In this document: positions 26,001 to 32,866 of the stretch, in pieces
Layout: each line of letters starts with the position of its first letter
Numbering within the stretch: position 1 is the first letter of the stretch
Assembly: GCA_024742755.1 (NCBI GenBank)
Contig: JANSXW010000043.1
Location: 1 to 44,506 of the forward strand
DNA: 44,506 nucleotides
Direction of reading: 5' to 3'
Origin: a bacterium
GTDB lineage: Bacteria; Bacteroidota; Bacteroidia; Chitinophagales; Saprospiraceae
Position numbers and translations under genes: made by a program
Notes under the pieces: generated by a model
Seen by the model: the letters and a program-made list of their open reading frames with translations, nothing else
What the model was told of the DNA's origin: nothing
Database searches by the model: none

Positions 26001-28569
26001 ACTTGTTTTTGGGAATGGACAGGCCGGCGTAGGCGCTGTAGGGGTCATAGGGCAGGCTGAAATTGTCTGTGCTGAACCCGCCACCACGCTCGAACACCCG
26101 GGTTTGGAAGTTGGCGGTTAGCCGGCCGGGGAGTTCCTGTTGATCCCCTAAATCGAAAGAGGGCGAGCCTGCGCCTTCCTCATTGAGCTTGCCTTCCCAA
26201 ACCATGCGCGGCTCCATGCTAAAGGAGCGGGCGGGGTCGTCAAATTCATAATCCGGCCGGCTGGAAAAGGTGGTATTGGTGGATTGCAGCTGCGCTTCTA
26301 TGCGGGCTTCCAGATTGGAGGCCGGCGCCCCGTGCAGCCAATTGGCCTGAAGGGTAGGGGAGAAGGGCACATTGGCTACGCTAAGCTGTTCTGTACCGAA
26401 ATCAAAATTGATCTTGATCCGGTTGGGCTTCACTGTTTCAATGCGGAGGTTTTTCGTAAAGGTGGCGCCCCCGGCTTTCACCGTAGCCCTCCAGATACCG
26501 GTAAAGGCATCTGAGGCGGTGGCAAAATGCAGAGGGTAGACTTTAGGCACCCGGTTGGTGACTGTCCGGGTTTCCCGGACCTGCCCGCGTGGGTCGCGCA
26601 GCTCGAAGGTGACGGGGTAGTTTTTGGGGAGTTTTCCCAAGGCATCTTCCAGCACAAAATTGAGGTAAACCGAATCGCCCGGGCGCCAAACACCACGGTC
26701 GGCGTAGAGGAAGCCCTTCAGACCTTTTTGCGCTACAGCGCCTTCTACGTCAAACTTGCTGAGCGATAAGGCATCGCCGTCCTGCAGGCGGAGGTAGCCG
26801 CGCTCTTGCCCCTGTTTGGCGACCACCACAAAAGGCTCGCGGGGCAGGTCTGCCCGGAAGCGCCCGTCCCCGTCGGTGGTGCCGGAGCCGATGAGCTGTT
26901 GCTGGAAGTCGTAAAACTCGAGGTTTACACTGCCCAGGGGCTTTGCGGTGCGGAGGTCAGTGGCGTAGACCATGCAGTTGCGCGCATCGGCTGATTTGGC
27001 CAGCAAGCCGATATTAGAGGCGATAACGTTGCGCTGCACAAACCGGTCGGAATTGTAATAGGCAGGCTTGCAGGGGTCATCCCGGTCCGACCAGCTAAAG
27101 CCATCGTAATAGCCAGCAAAGCCGTACCAGTTTTCCATGATACTTTCCAGTTCGGTATCATCAGGGGCAATATGATCGTCCTGATTGCTCAGCTCTTCCG
27201 GGCAGGTGTAGGCGGTATGCTCCGGGCGGAACCCGATACGGATTTGATAGATGGCCTGCGGGTCGGACTGAACGAGCTCGTCCAGGTTGATGGCGTAGCG
27301 CGACCAGGTATTGAGGTTGGCTTCCGCGTTGAGGGTCTGCAGCGGGACATCCACCTGTTTGACAAGGCGGCCTACCTGATAGAGATTGTAGCCTCCGTCG
27401 ATGGTGTTGTCCTGTAAAAACTGCAAAATATTGTTGTGGTAAATCTTGAAGACCTCGACTACCACCGAATGCAGGTTGATGGCTTCAAACGGGAAAGCCA
27501 GGCCTTCCGTATTGGGCAAAATCACGCCATTGCCAGCCAGGCGGACCTGCGGCTTGGCGTCCTCAATGTCCACTTCCCAGAGCCCGGCTTTTTTCATGGG
27601 TGCTCCCATGCTGTTCTTCAGCCCTTTGCTGACGGTGACTTTGCGGGTGCCAATGATACCGGAGGCAGGATAAACCCGCAGCCGGTTGCCGTCTGCCAGG
27701 AAGCGGAGGGTACCGCTGTAGTTTTCAATAGTCACGAGCCCGTTGAAGTCCTGTGCAGCATCGAGGGGGTCCGAAAAGAACAATTCCAGGAATAACTCCT
27801 GCCCCTGATTGACCTGTACGTTGGTCAGGGTGAAGTCGCCCAGGGCGGGGACAACAAATTCCAGGGTTTGGCTGCCTGACTGGTCAAAGCCGTCATAGTC
27901 CAGCTCCACGGCAACGGTACTGGGTTGGTCTGTCCGGGTAATTTTTTCAACGTAGAAGTAGTGCTCAGTCCCACGCCCGCCGTGTTCCCAACGGATGGGC
28001 AGGGATTCGCCATTCTGAGTAGCAGAGATGGCCTGCTCGACGAGCTCACTGCTGGCGAAGTCGGTTGTATGGGCGGTGCCGGATAGTTCCTGTTTGGAAA
28101 GGTCACGGATGTCCGGTGTGCGCAGCCCGCCGATATTTGCGGAAAGCTGGAGGTCGTAGGTACGGAAGTCGAATTCGAAGGCCCGGGCGTCCCTGGGCAC
28201 ATTGGAAAACAACTCGCCGAGCTGCACGGTAGCCACGTAGGCGGTCCCGGAAGCCAGGTGCTGTTCCGGCTGGAAAATCAGGGTTTGGGCATCTTCCCAA
28301 ATCGTCTGTCCTTTGGCAGCGGGCTGAAGCTGCAGGAGCCCTTCGGCCGGCTGACCGATTTGATCTTCAGCCGCCACTGCACTGGCAAACCGTACCCGCA
28401 CCGGGCTTGTTCTGGAAACCACACCGGACGTGTAGCTGTAAAGGTAGGCATTGGCGCTCTCCGGCATGGGGGCAGCGCGTTGCTCTTTAGAACCGCAGGA
28501 AGACAATACCGCTACGATTGCAAGGGTATGCAGGAAAACGGCCAAGGGAAGTAGAAAAGACCTGGACAT
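23005..28569 (-). CDS. Alpha-2-macroglobulin family lipoprotein (YfaS-like) with intact thioester
   Basis: The product is 1854 residues. The start MSRSFLLPLAVFLHTLAIVA is used because it puts the lipobox LSSC with Cys25 at the right distance. A series of MG beta-domains follows, including the segment DRGVWRPGDSVYLNF and the A2M signature segment VVDEGLLGLTRFETPAPW. The thioester motif CLEQ is at 1397-1400 in YPYGCLEQTLSGG, followed by the alpha-alpha toroid domain and a receptor-binding-like C-terminal domain. Bacterial A2Ms trap proteases covalently at the envelope. Unlike many proteobacterial loci, no pbpC (penicillin-binding protein 1C) gene is adjacent. Upstream it is divergent from the Lon-domain gene. 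Confidence 0.92.
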   Translation of the reverse strand: MSRSFLLPLAVFLHTLAIVAVLSSCGSKEQRAAPMPESANAYLYSYTSGVVSRTSPVRVRFASAVAAEDQIGQPAEGLLQLQPAAKGQTIWEDAQTLIFQPEQHLASGTAYVATVQLGELFSNVPRDARAFEFDFRTYDLQLSANIGGLRTPDIRDLSKQELSGTAHTTDFASSELVEQAISATQNGESLPIRWEHGGRGTEHYFYVEKITRTDQPSTVAVELDYDGFDQSGSQTLEFVVPALGDFTLTNVQVNQGQELFLELFFSDPLDAAQDFNGLVTIENYSGTLRFLADGNRLRVYPASGIIGTRKVTVSKGLKNSMGAPMKKAGLWEVDIEDAKPQVRLAGNGVILPNTEGLAFPFEAINLHSVVVEVFKIYHNNILQFLQDNTIDGGYNLYQVGRLVKQVDVPLQTLNAEANLNTWSRYAINLDELVQSDPQAIYQIRIGFRPEHTAYTCPEELSNQDDHIAPDDTELESIMENWYGFAGYYDGFSWSDRDDPCKPAYYNSDRFVQRNVIASNIGLLAKSADARNCMVYATDLRTAKPLGSVNLEFYDFQQQLIGSGTTDGDGRFRADLPREPFVVVAKQGQERGYLRLQDGDALSLSKFDVEGAVAQKGLKGFLYADRGVWRPGDSVYLNFVLEDALGKLPKNYPVTFELRDPRGQVRETRTVTNRVPKVYPLHFATASDAFTGIWRATVKAGGATFTKNLRIETVKPNRIKINFDFGTEQLSVANVPFSPTLQANWLHGAPASNLEARIEAQLQSTNTTFSSRPDYEFDDPARSFSMEPRMVWEGKLNEEGAGSPSFDLGDQQELPGRLTANFQTRVFERGGGFSTDNFSLPYDPYSAYAGLSIPKNKYGSKRINMNERTDIPMTVVDTKGKPVANRKISVGLYRVDWRWWWDRSNGDISRYNTATHYGAEATTTLTTGSNGNVSWPVTVNDWGRYMVRVCDTETGHCSGDFFYAGSPWYGDQEGNREAAAMLPFTADKERYNVGEQVTLRLPEARAGRILVSLETGSEVLRSFWVDAKPGENTITFEATPNMAPTAYAHITLLQPHSQVENDLPIRLYGVIPVNVEDPATHLQPEIKIAEELRPKQDFTVKVSEQSGRPMAYTLAVVDEGLLGLTRFETPAPWKHFYAREALGVRTWDLYDEVLGAQSGQLDRMLSIGGDAAAKVQAAKKANRFEPVAMHLGPFYLEKGKTVSHTLQMPNYVGAVRVMVVAAEQQAYGHTDQSVPVRQPLMVLGTLPRVLGPGESLQLPVNVFAMKEGIRDVKVTVKSPGSLIELPEPSQRIQFQRTGDQLVNFPVRVAERIGITKFVITAEGGGHKATQEIEIEVRNPNPVVTDVDEKSLDPGQTHAYSFESPGMPGTNKVVLEVSNLPPIDLERRLNYLIRYPYGCLEQTLSGGFPQLYVNDLLEVKEDQRQQTTKNIKATINRLGLFQLANGGMAYWPGGSTASTWSTTYAGHFLLEAKAQGYFVPPTMLDQWIRYQQETARLWSGDAAAYGMYYAGNQALDQAYRLYTLALAKAPDLAAMNRLRSNDNLNTAAKWRLAAAYALTGKMDMARQMVRSADRNIGAYQEMGATFGSSLRDQAMILETLVLMEQTDEAAELLRDIAKRLSSQTWLNTQETAYSLLAIGKFVKANGTEAQQPIAFEYTADGQTTAAGSDHPVMLVQLSENSKKVAVKNTGKGLLFTRVIRSGQPLTGEETAVNSKLKMEVAYKNMAGEPISPANLPQGADFIAEVTLTHPANQNYRIYEELALEQIFPSGWEIRNTRMSGFSDEADTPEYQDIRDDRVHSFFDLGWKKTKTFRVQLNAAYQGRFYLPATRCSAMYKADIEARTAGQWVEVGLPGAI

Positions 28570-28708
28570 GGTGGCTGGTTTTTGGGTTTGAAATGAACCC
28601 ACGTAAGATAGCAGGTTTTGCTATTCGTTCCAAAGAAAAAACATTCAATCCCTTCAACACCTGCCGGTAAATGGCGTTATTACGGGAAAATCTAAACGAC
28701 CGGATTCC

Positions 28709-29347
28709 ATGAACGAAATGCTGCCTTTATTTCCGCTGCAATTGGTTGCCTTCCCGGGCGAGTCGCTCAACCTCCACATTTTTGAGCCCCGCTACCGCCA
28801 ACTAGCCAAAGCCTGCGAAGAGGAGGGGCTTACGTTCGGCATTCCAGCCTATATCAACGGCAAGGTCATGGAGGTGGGTACGGAGATGCGGCTGACCTCA
28901 GTCGAAAAGCGGTACCCTAATGGCGAACTGGATATCAGGACCGAAGGTATCCGCCCGTTCCGGATCGAACAGTTTTTCAGGCAGGCACCCGGCAAGCTGT
29001 ACGCCGGGGCGCAGGTAGACTGGCTGGAATATACGAGCACTGAGGGCGATATTTCCATAAGCATGCAGCTGATTGAGCTCATCGGCGAGCTGTTTGCCCT
29101 GCTGAGCATCGACAAGCCGGTCCCCGAAGACCCGGCAACACTGCAAACGTTTGACGTGGCCCACCACGTTGGCTTTTCCATTGAGCAGGAGTATCAGTTT
29201 CTCTGCATTCCGAACGAACTGTCCCGGCAGGAATACATGCGCGCGCATCTGGAAAAAATGCTGCCGGTGGTCCGGGAAATGAATAACCTGCAGGAGCGGG
29301 CGCGGATGAACGGGCATTTTAGGAACCTTCAGCCGCCCAAATTCTAA
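28709..29347 (+). CDS. Stand-alone Lon protease N-terminal (substrate-binding) domain protein
   Basis: The product is 212 residues. It starts MNEMLPLFPLQLVAFPGESL and continues LHIFEPRYRQL, the hallmark of the Lon N-terminal domain (PF02190). There is no AAA or protease domain. Such stand-alone proteins are widespread, and their role (chaperone or adaptor) is unsettled. Met4 is an alternative start. The next gene begins 3 bp after the stop, so the two are co-transcribed. The 139 bp between this gene and the divergent A2M gene must hold both promoters, but no clear consensus is visible. Confidence 0.87.
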   Translation: MNEMLPLFPLQLVAFPGESLNLHIFEPRYRQLAKACEEEGLTFGIPAYINGKVMEVGTEMRLTSVEKRYPNGELDIRTEGIRPFRIEQFFRQAPGKLYAGAQVDWLEYTSTEGDISISMQLIELIGELFALLSIDKPVPEDPATLQTFDVAHHVGFSIEQEYQFLCIPNELSRQEYMRAHLEKMLPVVREMNNLQERARMNGHFRNLQPPKF

Positions 29348-29350
29348 TCG

Positions 29351-29761
29351 ATGGACTGGGCATTTAAAATCCATCTACTATTCACCTTGTACATGCTGGG
29401 GCTGATCTGGTTTGTACAGGTCGTGCATTACCCGCTCATGGGCAAAGTAGGCGCTTCCAGTTTTATTGACTACGAACGGGCGCACACCCGCTTCACCTCC
29501 TGGGTTACCGCACCGCCTATGCTGGTCGAGCTGGGGAGTGGGCTGTGGCTGCTGTTTCAGCATACCGATAGCTGGCTTTGGTGGTTAAACGCCGCCGGAC
29601 TGTTAGGGCTCTGGGGCTCCACCTTTTTCATTCAGGTACCATTGCACAATGCGCTAAGCCAGGCCTTTGACCCGCAAAACCACGCCCGCCTGGTCCGAAC
29701 TAACTGGATACGGACGGTTATCTGGAGCCTGAGGGCGCTGTTGCTGTTGAGTTGGGTTTGA
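29351..29761 (+). CDS. Conserved small integral membrane protein (four helices)
   Basis: The product is 136 residues with hydrophobic segments at about 5-27, 54-70, 75-95 and 115-135, separated by polar loops with conserved-looking histidines (VHYPLMG, VPLHNALS). The family was not recognised with confidence. It lies 3 bp downstream of the Lon-domain gene and is probably translated with it. No terminator is obvious in the gap that follows. Confidence 0.75.
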   Translation: MDWAFKIHLLFTLYMLGLIWFVQVVHYPLMGKVGASSFIDYERAHTRFTSWVTAPPMLVELGSGLWLLFQHTDSWLWWLNAAGLLGLWGSTFFIQVPLHNALSQAFDPQNHARLVRTNWIRTVIWSLRALLLLSWV

Positions 29762-29942
29762 TACTTTGAAGTGGTCAGATTGTTGCTTACGGCATTGCCA
29801 ACTTCCGTTCCATTCATAAAAGCAGCCTTTCCCACTCGCGCCCACCCTGATCCAAAGTACTGTTCCTTCCTTGTCCATGCTGTCTAAACTGTGCTGCCTT
29901 GAGTTTTTTGAAAAAAAAACCGGAGGCGTTCAACCTTTATCT

Positions 29943-29956
29943 GGAACGATCGTTCT
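29943..29956. promoter_or_regulatory. Operator 1 of the SDR/TetR module
   Basis: GGAACGATCGTTCT contains the perfect 12 bp palindrome GAACGATCGTTC. It lies 56 bp upstream of the SDR start and just upstream of a -7-like TGTATTTG (29957-29964), so bound repressor would cover the promoter. Confidence 0.75.
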
Positions 29957-29974
29957 TGTATTTGTTCTTTAATT

Positions 29975-29988
29975 GGAACGATCATTCT
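29975..29988. promoter_or_regulatory. Operator 2 of the SDR/TetR module
   Basis: GGAACGATCATTCT differs from operator 1 by one base and starts 32 bp after it, about three helical turns. It lies between the likely promoter and the SDR ATG at 30012. Confidence 0.75.
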
Positions 29989-30011
29989 AAAGCTATAAAA
30001 CAACAACCATT

Positions 30012-30773
30012 ATGAGTAAATTAACTGGAAAAGTAGCCGTAGTAACCGGCGGTAACAGCGGCATCGGATACGCAAGCGCGGAAAGCCTGAAAGCAGCAGG
30101 CGCGCAGGTCATCATCACCGGCCGCTCAGCGGAGAAAGTAGCAGAAGCGGCGGAGGCCCTGCAGGTGGAGGGCATCGTGGCAGATGTAAGTCAGCTGAGT
30201 GCCATTGACCGTTTGGTAGAACAGGTAGAGGCAGGGTACGGCAAGGTAGACATCCTGTTTGTGAACGCCGGGATTTTCGCCCCCGCACCAATCGGGCAGA
30301 TCAGTGAAGAGATGTTTGACCATCAGATGGGGATTAATTTCAAAGGCGCGGTCTTTACCGTTGAAAAGTTTTTGCCCCTGCTCAACGATGGAGCTTCCGT
30401 CATCAATCTGTCTTCCGTAAACGCCTACACCGGTATGCCGAATACGGCCGTATATGCCGCTTCAAAGGCCGCGCTGAACGCGTACACCCGCACGGCAGCC
30501 ACGGAGCTTGCCCCCCGTCAGATCCGGGTCAACGCCGTGAACCCCGGTCCGGTAGCCACACCTATCTTCAGCAAGACAGGCATGCCGGATGAGCAGCTCA
30601 ATGGTTTTGCCACGGCTATGCAAAACCGCGTGCCCCTTAAGCGGTTTGGACAACCGAAGGACATTGCTAACCTGGTTGTCTTCCTGGCTTCCGATGATGC
30701 CTCCTTCATCACCGGCGGAGAGTACAACATCGACGGCGGCATTAATGTGAACCCGCTGCTGGCTGCCAACTAA
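30012..30773 (+). CDS. Short-chain dehydrogenase/reductase (classical SDR)
   Basis: The product is 253 residues. It has the NAD(P)-binding loop TGGNSGIG (12-19), NAG (85-87), and the catalytic tetrad Asn109, Ser135, Tyr148 and Lys152 (YAASK). Thr37-Gly-Arg39 after strand 2 (ITGRS) favours NADPH. The C-terminal FITGGEYNIDGG is typical. It is a cytoplasmic oxidoreductase of unknown substrate. Two palindromic operators lie in its upstream region, and a third lies between it and the downstream TetR gene, so it is probably the target of that repressor and induced by its ligand. Confidence 0.92.
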   Translation: MSKLTGKVAVVTGGNSGIGYASAESLKAAGAQVIITGRSAEKVAEAAEALQVEGIVADVSQLSAIDRLVEQVEAGYGKVDILFVNAGIFAPAPIGQISEEMFDHQMGINFKGAVFTVEKFLPLLNDGASVINLSSVNAYTGMPNTAVYAASKAALNAYTRTAATELAPRQIRVNAVNPGPVATPIFSKTGMPDEQLNGFATAMQNRVPLKRFGQPKDIANLVVFLASDDASFITGGEYNIDGGINVNPLLAAN

Positions 30774-30791
30774 ATTTTTTTGCCCTAAAAC

Positions 30792-30805
30792 GGAACGATA
30801 ATTCC
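30792..30805. promoter_or_regulatory. Operator 3, upstream of the TetR gene
   Basis: GGAACGATAATTCC has the same left half-site (GGAACGAT) as operators 1 and 2 and a matching right half. It is 53 bp before the TetR ATG at 30859, which suggests autoregulation. Confidence 0.7.
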
Positions 30806-30858
30806 AAAATGGGGTTATAAGAGGGGAGCGGCTTACCGTTCCCCTTAATTTTTTAGCT

Positions 30859-31440
30859 ATGCCACGCACAAAAACCTTTGACGAACAACAAGCTTTGGAG
30901 CAAGCCATGCATACCTTTTGGCGCAAAGGCTACCATGCCACTTCCATGCAGGATTTGGTAGACGCGATGGGGATCAACCGCGCCAGCCTGTATGATACCT
31001 TCGGGGGCAAGAAAGCTTTGTTTGAGCAGGCTTTTGAGCTGTACCGCAAGACCAATGCGCAGGGCCTGCAGCGGTTTCTGGAGCAGCAGGAGAGCGTACG
31101 CGTCGGCCTGCGGCAGCTGTTCGCCATGGCCATTGAAGAAACGCAATCTGAAGCCGGGCAGAGAGGCTGCTTTGTAGTCAATGTGACGACGGAACTCCTA
31201 CCCGATGACCGGTCTATGGAGGGCTTAATCCGGGCTAATAAAGAAGCCTTTACCGCCGTCTTCCACCGGTTTTTGGAACAAGGCGTAGCATCCGGCGAGC
31301 TTTCAGCAGATCAGGACCTGCAAGCTGCGGCCAACCTCTTCTTCACCTTATATAATGGTGTGAAAGTGGTGGGGAAGATCCCCGGGCAGGAAAAGGCGCT
31401 GATGGGGGCGGTGGAAGCGGCGCTGGGGGCGCTTCGGTAA
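30859..31440 (+). CDS. TetR/AcrR family transcriptional repressor
   Basis: The product is 193 residues. The N-terminal helix-turn-helix spans about 8-54, with turn and recognition helix TSMQDLVDAMGINRASLYDTFGGK. The ligand domain contains a GCFVVN motif with the only cysteine of the protein (Cys104), a position comparable to redox- or electrophile-sensing cysteines known in some TetR repressors such as NemR. It is preceded by operator 3, and the same half-site flanks the SDR promoter, so it very likely represses both itself and the SDR. The inducer could be an aldehyde, quinone or other electrophile, but that is inference. Confidence 0.93.
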   Translation: MPRTKTFDEQQALEQAMHTFWRKGYHATSMQDLVDAMGINRASLYDTFGGKKALFEQAFELYRKTNAQGLQRFLEQQESVRVGLRQLFAMAIEETQSEAGQRGCFVVNVTTELLPDDRSMEGLIRANKEAFTAVFHRFLEQGVASGELSADQDLQAAANLFFTLYNGVKVVGKIPGQEKALMGAVEAALGALR

Positions 31441-31563
31441 CCATTTGCTTCTTGTTATTAAAGTATGTTTCATGACCAACCACCCCATCCAAGCCCTCCA
31501 CCACCTCATGTGTGTATAAAAAATTGCACAAAACACAAAGGCAACCCTCTGCATTTAAGCCCT

Positions 31564-31800
31564 ATGACTGCTGGGGTAGAGCTTCCCGCTCTGCTCCAGC
31601 TTATCCAGGAAAAAGTGCAATTTGTTACGCACACCCACCTCATCATCGGGCATCAGCAATGGGATGAGTTCAATATCTTGGAGCGCTATCAGCGGGTATT
31701 GAAACGCAGCCCTGTGCTTTTCCGGGAAGTCCCTCACAAATACATCGCTGCCTACCTGCGCATGACCCCGGCAACCCTCTCCCGGATTAAGAAATCTTGA
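31564..31800 (+). pseudogene. Crp/Fnr-family regulator, C-terminal remnant
   Basis: A 78-codon open frame whose second half, ERYQRVLKRSPVLFREVP followed by YIAAYLRMTPATLSRIKK, matches the helix-turn-helix end of Bacteroidota Crp/Fnr-like regulators. The ~110-residue cyclic-nucleotide-binding domain that should precede it is missing. The sequence upstream in this frame (Pro-rich, HPSPPPPHV) is not regulator-like, so the gene appears truncated and dead. A short shifted reading frame without a start codon (31802-31981, ending in NRRHISKNA) may be further debris. Confidence 0.65.
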
Positions 31801-32418
31801 TTTCGATCAGGGAAAAGAAAACCTGACCCGCACAAAAAACAGCATTTCCGTTTCTTCCTGGATCAAACTTCGGTTAGGCGATACCTTTCGGGTCGTCATT
31901 TACCACAATCAGCGGCATATGGAGCAGGCAGAACGGGCCGCCTCTGTGCCCAACCGGCGGCATATTTCCAAAAACGCGTGATTAAAGCATTGGTTTTCGA
32001 ATGCAGCTTCCTGCCATAAAGCTGCGCCGGTGGGCACTGTGCATGAAAAATACTTAATAAAAAAGTAAATGCACATTGCCCACATAATACATAATTTACG
32101 GCTCCATTTAGCATTGTAACAATGGAATTTATCCTGACGCATCATCTGTAATATGCCTGTTTTTCCATATTTAAGTTCTGAAAATCTGTAGCTCATCATG
32201 TAAATACTGGATTTCTATCCTAGGATATCCCAAAAATATTTAATAAGTTCGTAGCAGTTTTAAGCAAACAAACATGCAGCAAGCCAACAGCCCGAAACGA
32301 TGAAAGCCTGACTATCTTCAATAGTTAGCCAGCTTTATCCAACGGGTTTGCCTTAACCCTCTTTGGGAAAAAGCGCAATAACAGGGAACAAATATGCATT
32401 CCCGCCTTTGCTGACTTC

Positions 32419-32450
32419 CGGTACTTTTCAATTGCGAAGTACCGATTTTT
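32419..32450 (+). terminator. Terminator-like hairpin with no gene in front
   Basis: CGGTACTT (32419-32426) pairs with AAGTACCG (32437-32444) and is followed by ATTTTT. No coding sequence lies within 600 bp upstream on this strand, so it may end an unannotated small RNA or a long leader. Confidence 0.55.
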
Positions 32451-32779
32451 CCGGTAAACCGATTTTTGGTCGCTTCCGACCCAACTGCTTGCATTGGTGA
32501 ACAGACATGTGTTTCCATCAGCAGAAATCTGAGCCTTGATACTTTAACTTGATACCTTTTCTGATTTCCACTGCGTTGTGCAACGCCTGTGGGTAGCGAC
32601 TGTATGTCACCCTGCAGAGCCGCAATTTAAACCGGTGGATTTTGGTATGCATGTTCTTTAGGCCGAACCTTTGATCCGTTCGGTTGGATCGAAAATTTTC
32701 AACAAACACACCGAAGGCGCTTATACACCTCAGTGTTGACTGCTTTTCGGAACATACTATTGAATGGGTCCTTTGGGAT

Positions 32780-32822
32780 GCCCGTGCACCGGGAACCTGA
32801 ACGGGCTTATTTCATTTTCAGG
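32780..32822 (+). promoter_or_regulatory. Two mutually exclusive hairpins in the leader of the giant gene
   Basis: GCCCGT (32780) with ACGGGC (32801), followed by TTATTTCATTTT, forms a terminator-like stem. CCTGAA (32796) with TTCAGG (32817) forms an alternative that uses the same bases. They lie 44-87 nt before the ATG at 32867, which is an attenuator-like arrangement. Confidence 0.4.
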
Positions 32823-32866
32823 TACGGACCGCTTTGGAAAGGGCCTGATCAGAGAAAACTTCAAAC

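Larger units (their letters stand above)
31801..32866. other. Gene-poor interval before the giant gene
   Basis: About 1.07 kb with no coding sequence that I can support; the short open frames here have unusual composition and no family resemblance. It is more AT-rich than its surroundings, especially 32040-32340. It holds two terminator-like hairpins, listed separately, and a small inverted repeat ACTAT/ATAGT near 32310. It probably combines decayed sequence with the regulatory region of the giant gene. A TTG at 32736 with TACTATTG at 32755 is a poor promoter match (16 bp spacing). Confidence 0.5.

Noticed and set aside
31909..32199. A 96-codon minus-strand frame in the gene-poor interval
   Set aside because: It has atypical composition, no start context and no recognisable motif.
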